Below, piece after piece: positions 23,009 through 34,697 of a stretch of 64,000 nt of DNA. How positions within the stretch are numbered: position 1 is the first letter of the stretch; each line of letters opens with the position of its first letter. The stretch covers positions 37,404,812 through 37,468,811 of the forward strand of contig NC_059502.1 of the NCBI RefSeq assembly GCF_914767665.1. The letters are read 5' to 3'. This DNA comes from Harmonia axyridis. Taxonomy: Eukaryota > Arthropoda > Insecta > Coleoptera > Coccinellidae. Both the position numbers and the translations under genes were made by a program. The notes beneath the pieces are model-generated. The model had not been told where the DNA came from. It was given only the letters and a program-made list of their open reading frames with translations, and ran no database searches.

Positions 23009-23358
23009 TTTTGGGACAGCGCGACGACTTGGTCGATGCTGGGGTTTAATCAGGCCTCAATCTGATTAACCTCGGGACAACTAGAACAGGACATGCGCTA
23101 ACTAGGCCTCTATCTGCCTACTCCTAGTTAGCGGGGAAAAAAATAAAACAGTAAAATAAAATATACAAACAGATATAATATAAAACACAAAGTGCTGCGT
23201 AAGGCAGGTTAATATTTGACAGGAAATCTTCGGCTTATATTCCGTTTAAGATGTGTACTTCGAGGCTTAAACAGATTGTTGCGCCCTCTGTTGGGGGAAG
23301 CGTTAACCTGGTTGGCGGCGCCACTATGATGGTAACGCAGGAATCTGTAATCCCCACA
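23009..23358 (-). repeat. 5' LTR of the Gypsy-type element
   Basis: Mate of 18623-18973, about 99.4% identical by eye. On the minus strand it would carry the promoter. It is followed inward by the primer-site candidate at about 22990-23007 and then the gag start at 22920. Confidence 0.9.
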
Positions 23359-23375
23359 GTAATGCTGGATAATAC

Positions 23376-24236
<861 letters not shown>

Positions 24237-24238
24237 CA

Positions 24239-24401
24239 TAAAACGCACCGAAATGCGAAGAGCTACCAGATCTTAAGTTGCACTGAATCTTTTACAGATT
24301 TGGAGGAAAAATTATTTTTGAACAATCCAAATCTCTCCAAATCTGTATAAGATTCAGTGCAACTTAAGATCTGGTAGCTCTTCGCATTTCGGTGCGTTTT
24401 A
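24239..24401. repeat. 163-bp near-perfect inverted repeat (hairpin)
   Basis: The left arm TAAAACGCACCGAAATGCG... (24239-24305) and the right arm ...CGCATTTCGGTGCGTTTTA (24336-24401) are inverse copies of about 66 bp with a single visible mismatch and a loop of about 30 nt. It sits exactly between LINE stub (b) and the truncated Jockey-like LINE. It could be a foldback MITE or an inverted duplication formed at a break. No flanking target duplication is clear. Confidence 0.9.
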
Positions 24402-24402
24402 A

Positions 24403-25463
24403 CATGTTGTCTTTTCTGCAATGTTTGTGTTATATTTGTATGTTGTTTGTTTTATATTACTTTTTGCGGATGATTTAAAGATTTACAGAGAGATTGGGGA
24501 TCGCCGGGATTGTTTATTGTTGCAAGGTGACCTCGACAGATTGCATACATGGTGTGTGGAGAATAAGTTATTCCTAAACATAAGTAAATGTAAACCTATG
24601 ACGTCCACTAGGAGGCCATCCCCTATTGCTTATGATTATCACCTTAATAACACGCTATTACGAAAGGCAAATGAGTCAAGGGACCTGGGTATTGTTTTTG
24701 ATCCGAAACTCACATTTTCTTCCCATATTGAAGATATAACGGCAAGTGCTATGAGGATGATGGGTTTTGTTGTTCGTAATTGTAGAGAATTTTCATCCTT
24801 TGAAGCAATTGCCTCTGTGTACCAAGCTTTGGTGAGGAGTAAATTGACATATTGCAGTTCAGTGTGGAATCCTTGCCAGGCAAAATATGTAACTTGCATT
24901 GAGGGTGTACAGAGGAGGTTTCTCAAATTCGGTTTTCGGAGAAAACATGGTTTTTATCACGATAGAGGATACAGTTACGACTCTCTTTTGGATGAGTTCA
25001 ATTTCATTTCGCTCAGAAAGATCCGCGAAATTTATGATTTGGTTTTCCTTTATAAGATAATTCACGGACGTGTCGATTCGACAATTCTTCTTTCGTCAAT
25101 ATATTTGAATGTTCCTCGTTTTACATCCAGATCACATTTAACTTTTCATATTGATGTACCTAATACTCAGCATCATTTTTATTGTCCACTTACGTCAATG
25201 TGCAGGAGTTATAATAATCTTCAGAGTGTAGATATATTCTTCTTGTCTTTATACCAATTTAAGCACTTATTGTTCAGTGCACTTCAGAATTGAATTATAT
25301 TTTTGAAAACTTTTGTAGAAGGCTTATCATGATTTGTTTCTTTTTTTTTTTCTAGTATAATTATTGTATAATTTTATAGATAGTTTGATTATGTACACCT
25401 GTAATTGGGCTTTATGGCCTGTTGGATGTAATATTTTCAAAATAAATTTTCAAAATAAAATTA
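24403..25463 (+). mobile_element. 5'-truncated Jockey/CR1-like LINE
   Basis: It begins inside the RT domain just before LFADDLKIYRE and continues through the thumb and C-terminal region to a stop near 25293. A 3' UTR follows that ends in reiterated TTTTCAAAATAAA, typical of a LINE tail. The open frame (24421-25293) is intact but represents roughly the last third of ORF2. Confidence 0.85.
24421..25293 (+). pseudogene. ORF2 C-terminal part (RT from FADD motif)
   Basis: About 290 residues. LFADDLKIYRE is the RT active site. It is followed by NKLFLNISKCKPMTS, KANESRDLGIVFDPKLTFSS and SVYQALVRSKLTYCSSVWNP, the usual thumb order of Jockey/CR1 RTs. Endonuclease and RT fingers are missing through 5' truncation. 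The ATG at 24421 is incidental. Confidence 0.85.
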
Positions 25464-25600
25464 GTGATCGTCCTGATTTTTACAGAATTTTATACTACTG
25501 AAGAAGGAGAGATATCTCCGAAACGTTTAGAAAATAAAGGATTAAACCAAATTATTTCCTATACAATAAGACCTGTTATATCCAAGTTCCGAAATATACC
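25464..25600 (+). mobile_element. Probable Penelope-like element 3' end with hammerhead-like motif
   Basis: It holds the motif at 25495-25530, then ATAAAG. The same order (CTGAAGAAG, stem, CGAAACG, ATAAAG) forms the 3' end of the Penelope-like element at about 33843-33895. No protein remains. Confidence 0.5.
25495..25530 (+). ncRNA. Hammerhead-ribozyme-like motif 1
   Basis: CTA (helix I strand), CTGAAGAA, stem II GGAGA-GATA-TCTCC (5 perfect pairs), GAAA, CGT closing a short palindromic ACGT helix III, then T (cleavage position) and TAG, which pairs with CTA. The core has one A more than the canonical CUGANGA. Type-I hammerheads with minimal helix III have been described in Penelope-like elements. 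Confidence 0.5.
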
Positions 25601-25615
25601 CTATATATATATATA

Positions 25616-25921
25616 GTGTGTCCCGGGAAGAATGCGACGAACGAACCCCATAAATTAAGGTCATCATGAAGGACCCGTATCAAGATGTTTCAATCGCCTG
25701 AGTGCCTTCGTTGGGGTTATACAGGGTGATGTTCATCTTATGAGTGAAATTTTACAGTTCGATAACTCTTTAACTAATCGACCGAATAATTTCAAATTTT
25801 GGAGTTTTGTCACCCTTTCCTATCGCCTTCCTTCAATATTTCTTAATTCGAGTAAATCAGATCCGGACTAGGAAAATTTCAGACTTTTCCTATTTTCGTG
25901 AATATTGGATCACCCTGTACG
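25616..25921 (+). mobile_element. Solo arm of the long-armed mariner-like family
   Basis: GTGTCCCGGGAAGAATGCGA starts it, and ATTGGATCACCCTGTACG ends it. Between them are the subunit blocks seen in copies I and II (TCAAGATGTTTCAATCGCC, CTATCGCCTTCCTTCAATAT). It is one terminal arm without transposase. Confidence 0.8.
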
Positions 25922-26284
25922 CATATAAAAAGTATTTCTAACTCTAGAGGCTGGTCTTGAAATAGCAAAATTCAGTTTTTCGAGAATGCAAAAATTTTTA
26001 TGGACACCGTCTATCAGTAAAGTGAGTAAATACAACTGAATGACATTCTCGTCGATATTTCAAATTATTCATGCAGTATCTGCTCAAAAGCAGGTTCTGT
26101 GGATAACCGATAGGCCTGAAACACCATCTGCTCAATATGAAAAATGTTTAAGACAACATCGCTGCACAGACTCAACTCTCTCAATATATATAGTATATCC
26201 AAAGTCACTTGAACTAGTCCTCAAAAACACTTGGCTTCAGATGTCCCTTTGAAATGGATACCGCGATCTGTTAAATACCGGGGT

Positions 26285-26700
26285 TTATTTGAAAGTATTG
26301 TTAGGCAATAAATTCACAGGCCTCAAAGAAATTTCTGGAAACTTGGTCAACCCTTGTATAATCGAAATATTCATCTTCATCCAAGTGACTTTGGATATAC
26401 TATACCTGGTAGTAAGGTATAGACGCGTAAATGACATAACAATACACTTCTCAGCGTTCAAGGGCAATCTGTATCTTCACACCACTCTTCAACGCATTGC
26501 AAATTAGAGGCGAGCCGCAAGCAGTCCTATACATTGCTCACTACCAGGTATATTTTGGAATCATCAGCATATAACAAACAGTCGACATCAACTATCTTCG
26601 CCAAATCATTAATAAATATTTCGAGAAGTAGTTACCTGGCAGGTGAAATGAGATTGATGGAAGTATGCGTTCCCTTGAATTGTTCTAATCTTACTTATAT
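26285..26700 (-). pseudogene. Decayed Jockey-like LINE reverse transcriptase fragment
   Basis: The minus strand reads FINDLAKIVDVDCLLYADDS and KIYLVVSN, then after stops and frame changes LQCVEEWCED and LNAEKCIVMSFTR. These are the RT motifs around the YADD active site and the following palm/thumb. Several stops; not functional. Confidence 0.75.
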
Positions 26701-28260
26701 AAACACGCTTGTGACATTGGTTGAGTGGATCAGGGGACTCATCTGGACTTCGCCATATTTCTTGCTCAACACGTATATCAATTGTATTTTTGTTTGTTTT
26801 TCTTTAATTGATGTAAGTTTAGTTGGAAATAAAGACAATATATATATATAATACATACATACATTTCGGCAAATTTTAAACGTAAAATCACAGCCCAAAC
26901 GCGACCATCTAGAACAAAAATGACAAGAATAAGACCCCCCTCAAAATCATCTCGATATCCCAGGAAAAATCCCAAACCTTCGATTCTCCTCGCGGTTTTC
27001 GAGTATACGGGGTGTTTCGGATTATTTTGACATTTCGAGTCCTATATTTCTGTGGTATCTGTGGACAATTCGACTGTCAGTGTCATGTTATAATATAAAT
27101 AATAAATATTCCATTTCGATATACTTGTGATTTCTTGAGAAAGTTCGCAGTTTCCAAAATTGTTATTTAATATTTAAATAGATACCGACAGATAAAATGC
27201 AGAGTCTTCGGCGAATCAAAAATTCGATAGATATTAGTCAAAATTTGGAAATGAATATTGATCAGTTCAGGTTCGTTTGAAGGGTTTGTATTATTGATTC
27301 AATTGGATGAATGTTATTTTATTTCATGAAGTTTTCGTTTATTTTCCAAAAACTATAAAACTACATTCTCTTTCGTGAGAATTTGGATTTATTGCGACAG
27401 AAGATGGAACTACAAAAGAGAACAGAAGCTCCATCTGATCATCAATAGAAATACCGATATTCGTAAATTGTAAACTTTAAATAAACATGAATCACCCAGT
27501 CAATTCAGTCTTGGATTGGAGTAAGAGTTGTGCTACCATGAAACAGTATTGAACAGATAGAAAAAATCCTTATAGATAATTCACAATTGGCTTTATTACT
27601 GAAAAAAGAGCCAAGTTAGTCAGATGACATTCAAAAATTTTCATGTGTTATTTGAATATCTAAAATATACACTTTTACGACTGAACAGTGCAAAAATATA
27701 AGTGACCTATACGTTTTTGAAAAATTTGAGTGCGGTGCTGTTGAATTTATAATGAAGAAAACAAATTTTTGTGAAATCTTTCATACAAATCATTTCAACT
27801 ATATATACCCTGTTTTATTATCATAACATTATTTGTCATTCAACTGAAACCTTGGAAATTAAGAGAGTCTCAAACTTATAACCTGATTTCTCAAAAAGGT
27901 TCTACCTGGATATGATATATTACAATTGCTTATTAGGTAACATAAGCCATGGGTATGTGAAAGGCAAGTCTATTCATTCTGTCTCTTTTAAGGTTGTTCA
28001 TTTATAGCTATACTATATACATATATAAAATCAGTTCAGATTTTTCACTTGAAATACTAGTCGAAATGTTACGACAGAAATAAAATTTGAAGGATCATTC
28101 AGTATATGACAAATTTTAACATTTTAAAATTTTAAAATAACATTCAACATTTTAAAATACTTCAAAAAGTAACTATTCATTAAAACTTTCCATGGCATGA
28201 ATGAATGATCAAACTTTTATAAAAATGTATATACCTATTTGTTCACTAAAGTTTCCAATC
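26701..28260. other. Intron stretch without recognised features
   Basis: Near 27005 TATACGGGGTGTTTCGG resembles a mariner-type end but has no partner nearby. The rest is AT-rich with random short ORFs. Confidence 0.45.
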
Positions 28261-28279
28261 TTAATCGTTATAGGAATAG

Positions 28280-28483
28280 GTGCTCTATGAAACCACTCTT
28301 GGTACGTTCTTCCACCAATATCGGTCTCACTATAGGTATTTGAAAGCATTCGATGAACCTCAGCCGCAGATTTCTTCATATTTCAGTAGAAAATTAAAAC
28401 CTCCCGCAAATGACGAGAATTTGGCTCGTAAGCTAACATGGTTAATCGTGAATAACTTTATGATGCAGACAAAAATCGACTAA
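28280..28483 (+). other. Unassigned short ORF behind an acceptor-like AG
   Basis: 67 residues (LYETTLGTFFHQYRSHYRYL onward) ending in TAA, with an AG directly before GTGCTC at 28278. The composition is protein-like (Pro/Arg/Tyr balance, no repeats), so it could be a terminal exon of a gene or a transposase remnant. I do not recognise a family. It is not a piece of the ZIP gene, whose flanking exons join each other directly. Confidence 0.25.
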
Positions 28484-28899
28484 CATGTCGATGGCGTTAT
28501 GTTCACAAATACCTAAACTTATTGTATGACATCTACGATATATTTATTTCTACTACCACTTACCGTTACAGCCATCTATTGCAAAACGGCGGAAGCAAAG
28601 TTGTACGCCTTATATAAATATTCATATAAATGTCTAAATATAAATATTTTTGAGAGGTTAGGCTTGATATCGGTGTAATCTGGGATTTAATCCCATAGAA
28701 AACTCGAAGCCCATAACGGCGAACCCCTTCAAAATTTGATGCTAGGATCGCCCTTGATTTGTCGTCATGGAATGTTATTTGCATCAAATATTTTCATGTG
28801 AGCAAGGGCGAAACGGTATGTTCTAGGAAAAAAATCATATAGAATTCCACCATAGAATCAGCATAGTATACCGAGTAAATCGTCTAAAATCAGCTAACG

Positions 28900-29100
28900 A
28901 TACAAGGTTTCCGAAAAAAATCTTTTATTTTCCAGAGGGATACCCAGTGACACGGTCCAAGGGGCGGAGCCCCTTCGGCGAGCAGAGCGAGTATAATTTT
29001 ATTAACACGGAAAACCGATTGTTGATAGACCTGAAGAAGATATCAAATATATCGAAACGTCGGCATTTCAATAAAGCAGTTTTCCTAAAAAGGACCAATA
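28900..29100 (+). mobile_element. Probable Penelope-like element 3' end with hammerhead-like motif
   Basis: A small GC-rich palindromic patch (AAGGGGCGGAGCCCCTT, about 28959-28975) is followed by the motif at 29028-29064 and then CAATAAAGCAG. The architecture resembles the 3' end of the Penelope-like element at 33.8 kb. No coding sequence remains. Confidence 0.4.
29028..29064 (+). ncRNA. Hammerhead-ribozyme-like motif 2
   Basis: GAC, CTGAAGAA, stem II GATAT-CAAAT-ATATC (5 pairs), GAAA, CGT and the cleavage C, then GGC. Helix I is weak: two of three positions pair. The core and helix III are identical to motif 3, while stem II has a different sequence that still pairs. Confidence 0.45.
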
Positions 29101-30170
29101 TATACCTATCATCTGTATAGCTTCATATAAGGGTCGTCATACTTCACAATGATTTATTTAAACTTTTGTCAACCCCGTTCAATTCATCTTGTTTCAAGAT
29201 GAGAAGTATTCATCCATAAAAAAATAACATACGTTATCTCGCAATGCGTAAGTGTATAGTTTTCGTATAGTTTTATATTCTGAAATTTTATTTATGATTT
29301 CTCATAATTGTTGAAATACACCTACAATATTTTTTAACAATGATGGTGGTCTGATAGGTATATGTATATCGAGAATCGTATAGTTCTTGTTTCTTGCTGT
29401 TCCAACAACTTTCCTTCACTATAATCTAAACTTTCAAGAAACGTCTAAATGTGATGAATATACCCATGTCTTGAATGTTGCTTGAAGAAACAATTGGATC
29501 ATGAATATTCCAATAGTTATGAATTGTTTGTTTGAATTAAATGTTCTGAATTCGAATAGAATAAAATTTTATATGCATTATGTTTCAATTCCTTAAATAA
29601 TCTATGGTTATCTACATAAAGTTCAGAGTATTCGTCTCGATATTTATTGAACTAAAATATACACTTTCGCAGATAGCGGAAAATAATATGGAATTCAACT
29701 CCCCTTTTGTTAGATATGTTCTAAATGAATAAATGAGTTATTAATATTTAAGGGATTCAGTCCTTTCTTAATGAAAATTCATATTGTGTGGAAATTGAAA
29801 AGCGTTTTTATTTATTTTCACAAAATCAAAAAGTTATTAATATTTAAATAATCACCTCAACTGAAATTAAACCATTAAGTTTACATAATTCATTGTCATA
29901 AAATCTTAAGAATGGTGACGAATATTTCAATCTTTAGCGAGTTGCAATTATCCAGAAAAAAAAAAACGTTTTATAATATAATCGTTTCATTACTTCAGTT
30001 TCTCACTAACTAATATATACGATTTTGGATTTACCGATTCATTCATTAAAATTTCGGAAAAATATGTGCCTTTGTACTGAAACCCCCCATTTAGAAATAA
30101 TCAATGCATTACGAACGACATCTATCCGTTATTCTATAATGTCAATGCTAACACTTTTCAATATTTTTAG
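29101..30170. other. Distal part of the ZIP intron
   Basis: AT-rich, no recognised element. It ends in the acceptor ATATTTTTAG at 30161-30170. Confidence 0.5.
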
Positions 30171-30625
30171 GATTAGCAATAGGACTTCAGTGCCAAGTAC
30201 TCAACATAGCCTACTTGTCAATTGGCATGACGATCCACTCTATCACAACTCTCACTTGTTTAGGATTCAACTTTATAATAGCGAGGACACCCAGAAGGAT
30301 CATTCTCGGGCATTATGCAGTACTGGCTCTCACGACTCCTCTTGGTGTTATTGTAGGAATGCTCGTGAATCTGGCGGACTTAAACTTCCAAGAAAGGGAA
30401 AAAATCAATGCATTTATGGAAGCTTTATCAGCTGGAAATATTCTATACATAACTTTCTTCGAGGTCCTTTCAAAAGAGAAGAAAAAGCAATGCAACAAAT
30501 TCTTCAGAAACCTATCCATGCTGATCGGCTTTTCTTTGATGTGTTACCTGGAGTATTACCAGTTCAGAGATGCACACAAGTTCAAAAAGGATAAAGTTAT
30601 CAATCACACCAATGGGATTTCATGA
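30171..30625 (+). CDS. ZIP (SLC39) zinc/iron transporter, last coding exon
   Basis: Two bases complete the glycine codon begun at 8524. The exon then encodes 150 residues and TGA: LAIGLQ; a fifth membrane helix with IHSITTL (metal-site His); RTPRRII; a sixth helix ALTTPLGVIVGMLV; a seventh with SAGNILYITFFEVLSKE; and an eighth helix followed by a short basic tail ending HTNGIS. The TPLGVIVG and ILYITFFEVL motifs are diagnostic of ZIP1-3-like members. With the exon at 8320 this gives the C-terminal five helices. The N-terminal exons are not identified in this window. No frame lesions are seen. Confidence 0.88.
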
Positions 30626-30790
30626 TCTGGGACACTCTCTCCTCCAATTTATAAGTCTGGTGTTTATTTCTCAGTCCTCGTGAATATGATGACGATTATG
30701 AGCTCACTCGTTGTTTATTGAATTTTGTTGTGCACTTTATTGTAGAATTGGTTCGCTTCACAATAAACTTTCATATTTATACTTCGAAAC
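30626..30790 (+). other. 3' UTR and polyadenylation signal of the ZIP gene
   Basis: AATAAA at 30762-30767, about 137 bases after the stop codon and in an AT-rich context, is the first plausible polyadenylation signal. The transcript end is inferred. Confidence 0.6.
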
Positions 30791-31514
30791 CCTGATTCTA
30801 ATTCAAGTAGAAATTTTAAGTAGCATTAGGTACAATAGAGCATTTTCATGTTTAATATATATTGGCATATACCATTAGTCCTTACCTCAAATCGAGAATA
30901 TTATATTTGGTAGGTATATAAGCTGATCAGAATCAACGTTACAATAACTGGTGGAAATATTCCGAATGTATTTCTGCTATACTTGTTTCATTTCAGATCC
31001 ACAATTTTATTCAGAGTAAAAAATATAAAACTCACCTATTCGAATAACAGGTGGTAGTGTTGTCGATACAAATTCCAACCAGAGGATTATCCAAATGAAC
31101 AACACAAAAGGAATAATTGTTCCCATGTTATTATCCCAGTAAACTAATAAGAAATCTCGGATTCGTTGTACACATTTATTTCACGGAAAACTGTCAAATC
31201 ACTCACATCACAACGTTCTTTCCTCCGACGCACTTCAATTTGTCATAGAGTCACCTGAAATAAAAATTTATGATTAAAAAATGGGGGTTTCTTGTGATGT
31301 TCTGAGTTGTTTTCATCAGTGGTGGCTCGCCAGAATAGTCAAGGTAGGCAGCGCCTACCATGGAAAATCTTATTCTACCTACAGTCGCCGCCAAATATGT
31401 TGGCAAGAACTTGGTTGCGCACAAAACTGAAGGAGGAGCTAATAAACCGAAGCGTTCCATTCAGTAGCGTACATATGAAGCATAACGAATTTCAAAGTGC
31501 ATCATTCATCGATT

Positions 31515-31518
<4 letters not shown>
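30791..31518. other. Intergenic stretch with a possible hAT-type end
   Basis: CAGTGGTGGCTCGCC at about 31316 resembles hAT-type terminal repeats (CAGTGG...), but no inverted partner was found. No gene is supported. Confidence 0.35.

Positions 31519-31606
<88 letters not shown>
31519..31606. repeat. (TA)n microsatellite at the 5' junction of the Penelope-like element
   Basis: About 85 bp of TA that run directly into coding sequence of the element. Confidence 0.95.
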
Positions 31607-31607
<1 letters not shown>

Positions 31608-33406
31608 TTTACCACTGTAAGAGATACCTAAGTGAACATCAAGAATTGCTTGTGTTACGGGCTGATAAAGGCAATGTTACGGTTTTGATGGATAAGGATC
31701 AGTACATAGAGCTCTCCAACGAAATTTTACTTAATGTACAATATTACCAACTTCTTACCAACAGAGATCCAACCGTTACAATACAAGGTAAATGTAATGC
31801 ATTGATTAAACGATGGGTCAGTGAGGGCCACATAACACAAATACAAGGTAAATCACTGTACATTTACAATTCAGTTCCAGCTAGATTCTACGGTTTACCA
31901 AAAATCCACAAACCCATTCTTGCCTTGAGACCAATAATATCATCTGTTAACACCCCCACATCCAAACTGTCAGTTTTTGTTTCAGACATCCTGTCTAAAT
32001 GTCTTTCTTCTACCAGAAGTAGATATTTTATTGAAGATTCCTTTGCTTTTGCCCAGTATGTGAATGATTTCCAGTTACCTGTTGATTATGTCCTGATCAG
32101 CCTGGACGTTGTATCTCTTTTCACCAACATTCCTGTCGAGTTGGCAGTTTCAGCTGTTGAGAATAAGTGGGATACTATCAGAAACCACACAAGTCTACCA
32201 AAAGAAGAATTCATCCATGCCATCAAGTTCCTGTTTTCTTCAAACTATTTTCTTTTTAATGGTAGGTTCTTCAAGCAGGTGCTCGGTTCCCCTATGGGTT
32301 CCAACTTCAGTCCATCCATTGCTGAATTAGTAATGGATTTCCTTCTGGACCGCATTCTTGTTAGTATTCCTTTTCACATTCCTTTCATCAAGAAATATGT
32401 TGATGATCTAATATGTGCTGTACCTAAAGACCAGGTTGCTTTCGTTCTAGACAAGTTTAACAGTGAACATGAAAGTATACAGTTTACTTTGGAGGAAGAA
32501 ACAGCGAATGGAGTCCCATTCCTGGATACAAGGGTGATTCGAACACTGGAAAATAGGCTGATTCTGGATTGGTACCGAAAACCAACAAGTTCAGGGAGAT
32601 ACATACACTATTTTTCTAATCATTCACATGGACAAAAGGTAAACATGATTTTAGGATTGAAGAATCGTATAGAAAAGGTTGCCCATCCAAGTCTAAGGCG
32701 GCAGAATCTGAGGTTGTTGATGCAGTTGATGCTAGAGAATGGATACCCAAAAAGGTTATTGTCCAGATTGATTTATAATACCACTCCTTCGACAAGGCCA
32801 ACGAATGGAGAGAGGAGCGCATCCACCACTGTGGACACTGAGAACACGGGTAGAATTCTTTACTTGTCTATTCCCCTAATTAATGGTATGACAAACGCAT
32901 TAATTAACCTCTTAAAGACCACAGAAACTATGCTGATTCAGAAATCTTATTTTAAAATTGACAGATTATATAGTCGAGTGAAAGATAGGATGACTGTTGA
33001 TAACATGAGTGGTGTGGTATATTGTATTCCTTGTTCAATATGCAGTGAGGTGTACATTGGTCAGACGTCTCAGCTTCTGAAGAGAAGGATTGCTCAACAC
33101 AAAAGCGACATCAAGAATTCAAGTAAGATTTGTGCCCTAGCAGACCATACCCGGGACAAAGATCATCCAATGAATTATGATTCCACCAAAATCCTAGAAA
33201 TTGAAGTTAGTGGAAGAAAAAGATGTTTCTTAGAGATGTATCATATTAAACGTCAAACCTGTTCGATGAACTACAGAAGGGATGTAAATAATATCAGCTC
33301 CATCTATTCTTATTTGATTCATTATGACCGGTTCTGTGGGAGAGAATTGGAAGGATCACATACAGAAAGAATTTCAACAAGTTCAGCAGTCGTAGGGATA
33401 ACGTAA
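31603..33406 (+). CDS. Penelope-like RT with C-terminal GIY-YIG endonuclease (about 600 aa)
   Basis: RADKGNVTVLMDKDQY opens the typical Penelope N-terminal block; then FYGLPKIHKP, RPIISSVNTPTSKL, the catalytic ISLDVVSLFTNIP, GSPMGSNFSP and KYVDDLI (near 32396), the RT palm order of Penelope-like elements. The C-terminus carries GIY-YIG: GVVYCIPC and EVYIGQTSQLLKRRIAQHK (near 33010-33105), with Cys and His residues around it. The open frame extends upstream through the (TA)n to 31307 but that part is an artefact. The natural start is missing, so activity is unlikely even though domains downstream are intact. Confidence 0.92.
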
Positions 33407-33980
33407 AAATGAATTCTGTGTTCTAGGCCATTTCTGTGAGAGGGGATTGGTTTCGGTTCATGGAATCTTTCAAAAAAATCGCATTTGTTCTGAGTTCAGT
33501 GAGAGTGAATTACTGCGACCAATGTGATTTAATGCTACTCTATGTTTCATCTGTCATGTGCGTGTATTCTGTGGCAAGTCTGGTTGACAACATTTTTGAC
33601 AACCTCTCATTTTGATGATTATTCTGTTTACCTTATTTACTTATTATAATTGATTTCTACTCCTTTACTAACGAAGTATCAGATCTTTTTTCGCTGAAGT
33701 TGTTGATGTTCTTGTTAGTTGCTTTCTTGAGAGCTATTGATTTGTGTTCAAATAAGATCTTTACAACTCTGTATTTCGGTATGTACTATTTTTACATGTT
33801 TTGTGATTGCCTTATTTTGACTGTTTTTTATTGCTATTGTAGAGTCCTGAAGAAGGTCCCCATCGGGATCGAAACGTCGACTAAATGAAATAAAGAAGAG
33901 TGACATTATAACACTTATCAATTTTCCCACACCCCTTATCTAACTTATAACTATTGTTGTATATTGGGAATTAAAATTGT
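31607..33980 (+). mobile_element. Penelope-like element (5' truncated)
   Basis: One long ORF encodes RT plus GIY-YIG nuclease. A 3' region of about 550 bp follows, containing a hammerhead-like motif and ATAAAG near the end. Both sides are (TA)n. The 5' end lacks the N-terminal region, so it is truncated; the remainder is uninterrupted. Confidence 0.9.
33843..33882 (+). ncRNA. Hammerhead-ribozyme-like motif 3, in the Penelope-like 3' region
   Basis: AGTC, CTGAAGAA, stem II GGTCCC-CATC-GGGATC (6 pairs, one G-U), GAAA, CGT, cleavage C, then GACT. AGTC pairs with GACT (helix I, 4 pairs). ACGT after GAA is self-complementary and could form helix III within or between molecules. This is the best-formed of the three motifs and lies where such ribozymes are known in Penelope-like elements. 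Confidence 0.6.
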
Positions 33981-34277
<297 letters not shown>

Positions 34278-34282
<5 letters not shown>

Positions 34283-34697
34283 TGTTTTTGAGATGGAAAA
34301 CCTTGTTTTTAAAAAAACTTTATTTACAAGAAAAAGACGAAAGGTACAATCAAAACTATCTGTCATGAACTGATCTATTATTGACTGATCTATTATTGAC
34401 TGGTTATTGACTGGTTATTGACTGGTTAAAAAACAATGCATCTGAGAATTTATAACACTACTTATCTCTAATGCAAAATGTGGCGTGATCCTAAGCGTCA
34501 CACAAAGAATAGCTAAAATAGCAAAATTACATTGTAAGAACAAAGGATGTATTATAGTTACAATAGGCATTCATTCCACCCACATTATCCCGTGTTTGAG
34601 ATTGATGAGTTAACAATATTCTATCATGAAATATAAAGTAATAAATGAAGATTCGAAAATAGGTCGTATGATCAGAATGGGGTCGTATTATGTAATT
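34278..34697 (-). repeat. 3' LTR of the errantivirus-like element (420 bp)
   Basis: It contains two units of CTGATCTATTATTGA (15 bp) and three of GACTGGTTATT (11 bp). The other LTR has six and two. This accounts exactly for the 49-bp length difference. Elsewhere I see one substitution (CACTACTT versus CATTACTT). Confidence 0.92.

Larger units (their letters stand above)
18623..23358 (-). mobile_element. Complete Gypsy-type (Metaviridae) LTR retrotransposon
   Basis: Two LTRs of about 350 bp flank one intact gag-pol ORF on the minus strand. GTAA lies just outside both ends (18619-18622 and 23359-23362), consistent with a 4-bp target duplication. On the minus strand the LTR begins TGTGGGGATTAC and ends CTGTCCCAAAA. 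A purine tract (AAGGGGG) precedes the 3' LTR, and TGGTGACCCCGACGTGAT follows the 5' LTR as the candidate primer-binding site. The element is clearly richer in GC than its surroundings. The LTRs differ at only about two positions, so insertion is recent. There is no env. Confidence 0.95.

Noticed and set aside
27005..27040. Mariner-type end GGGGTGTTTCGG
   Set aside because: No inverted partner within a few kb; could be a chance match or a solo relic.
30025..30594. ORF overlapping the last ZIP exon in another frame
   Set aside because: The 30171-30625 frame joins in phase with the upstream exon and encodes conserved ZIP helices; the other frame has no recognisable domain.
31307..31602. N-terminal extension of the Penelope-like ORF
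   Set aside because: It reads through flanking DNA and the (TA)n tract; homology to the element begins only at about 31603.
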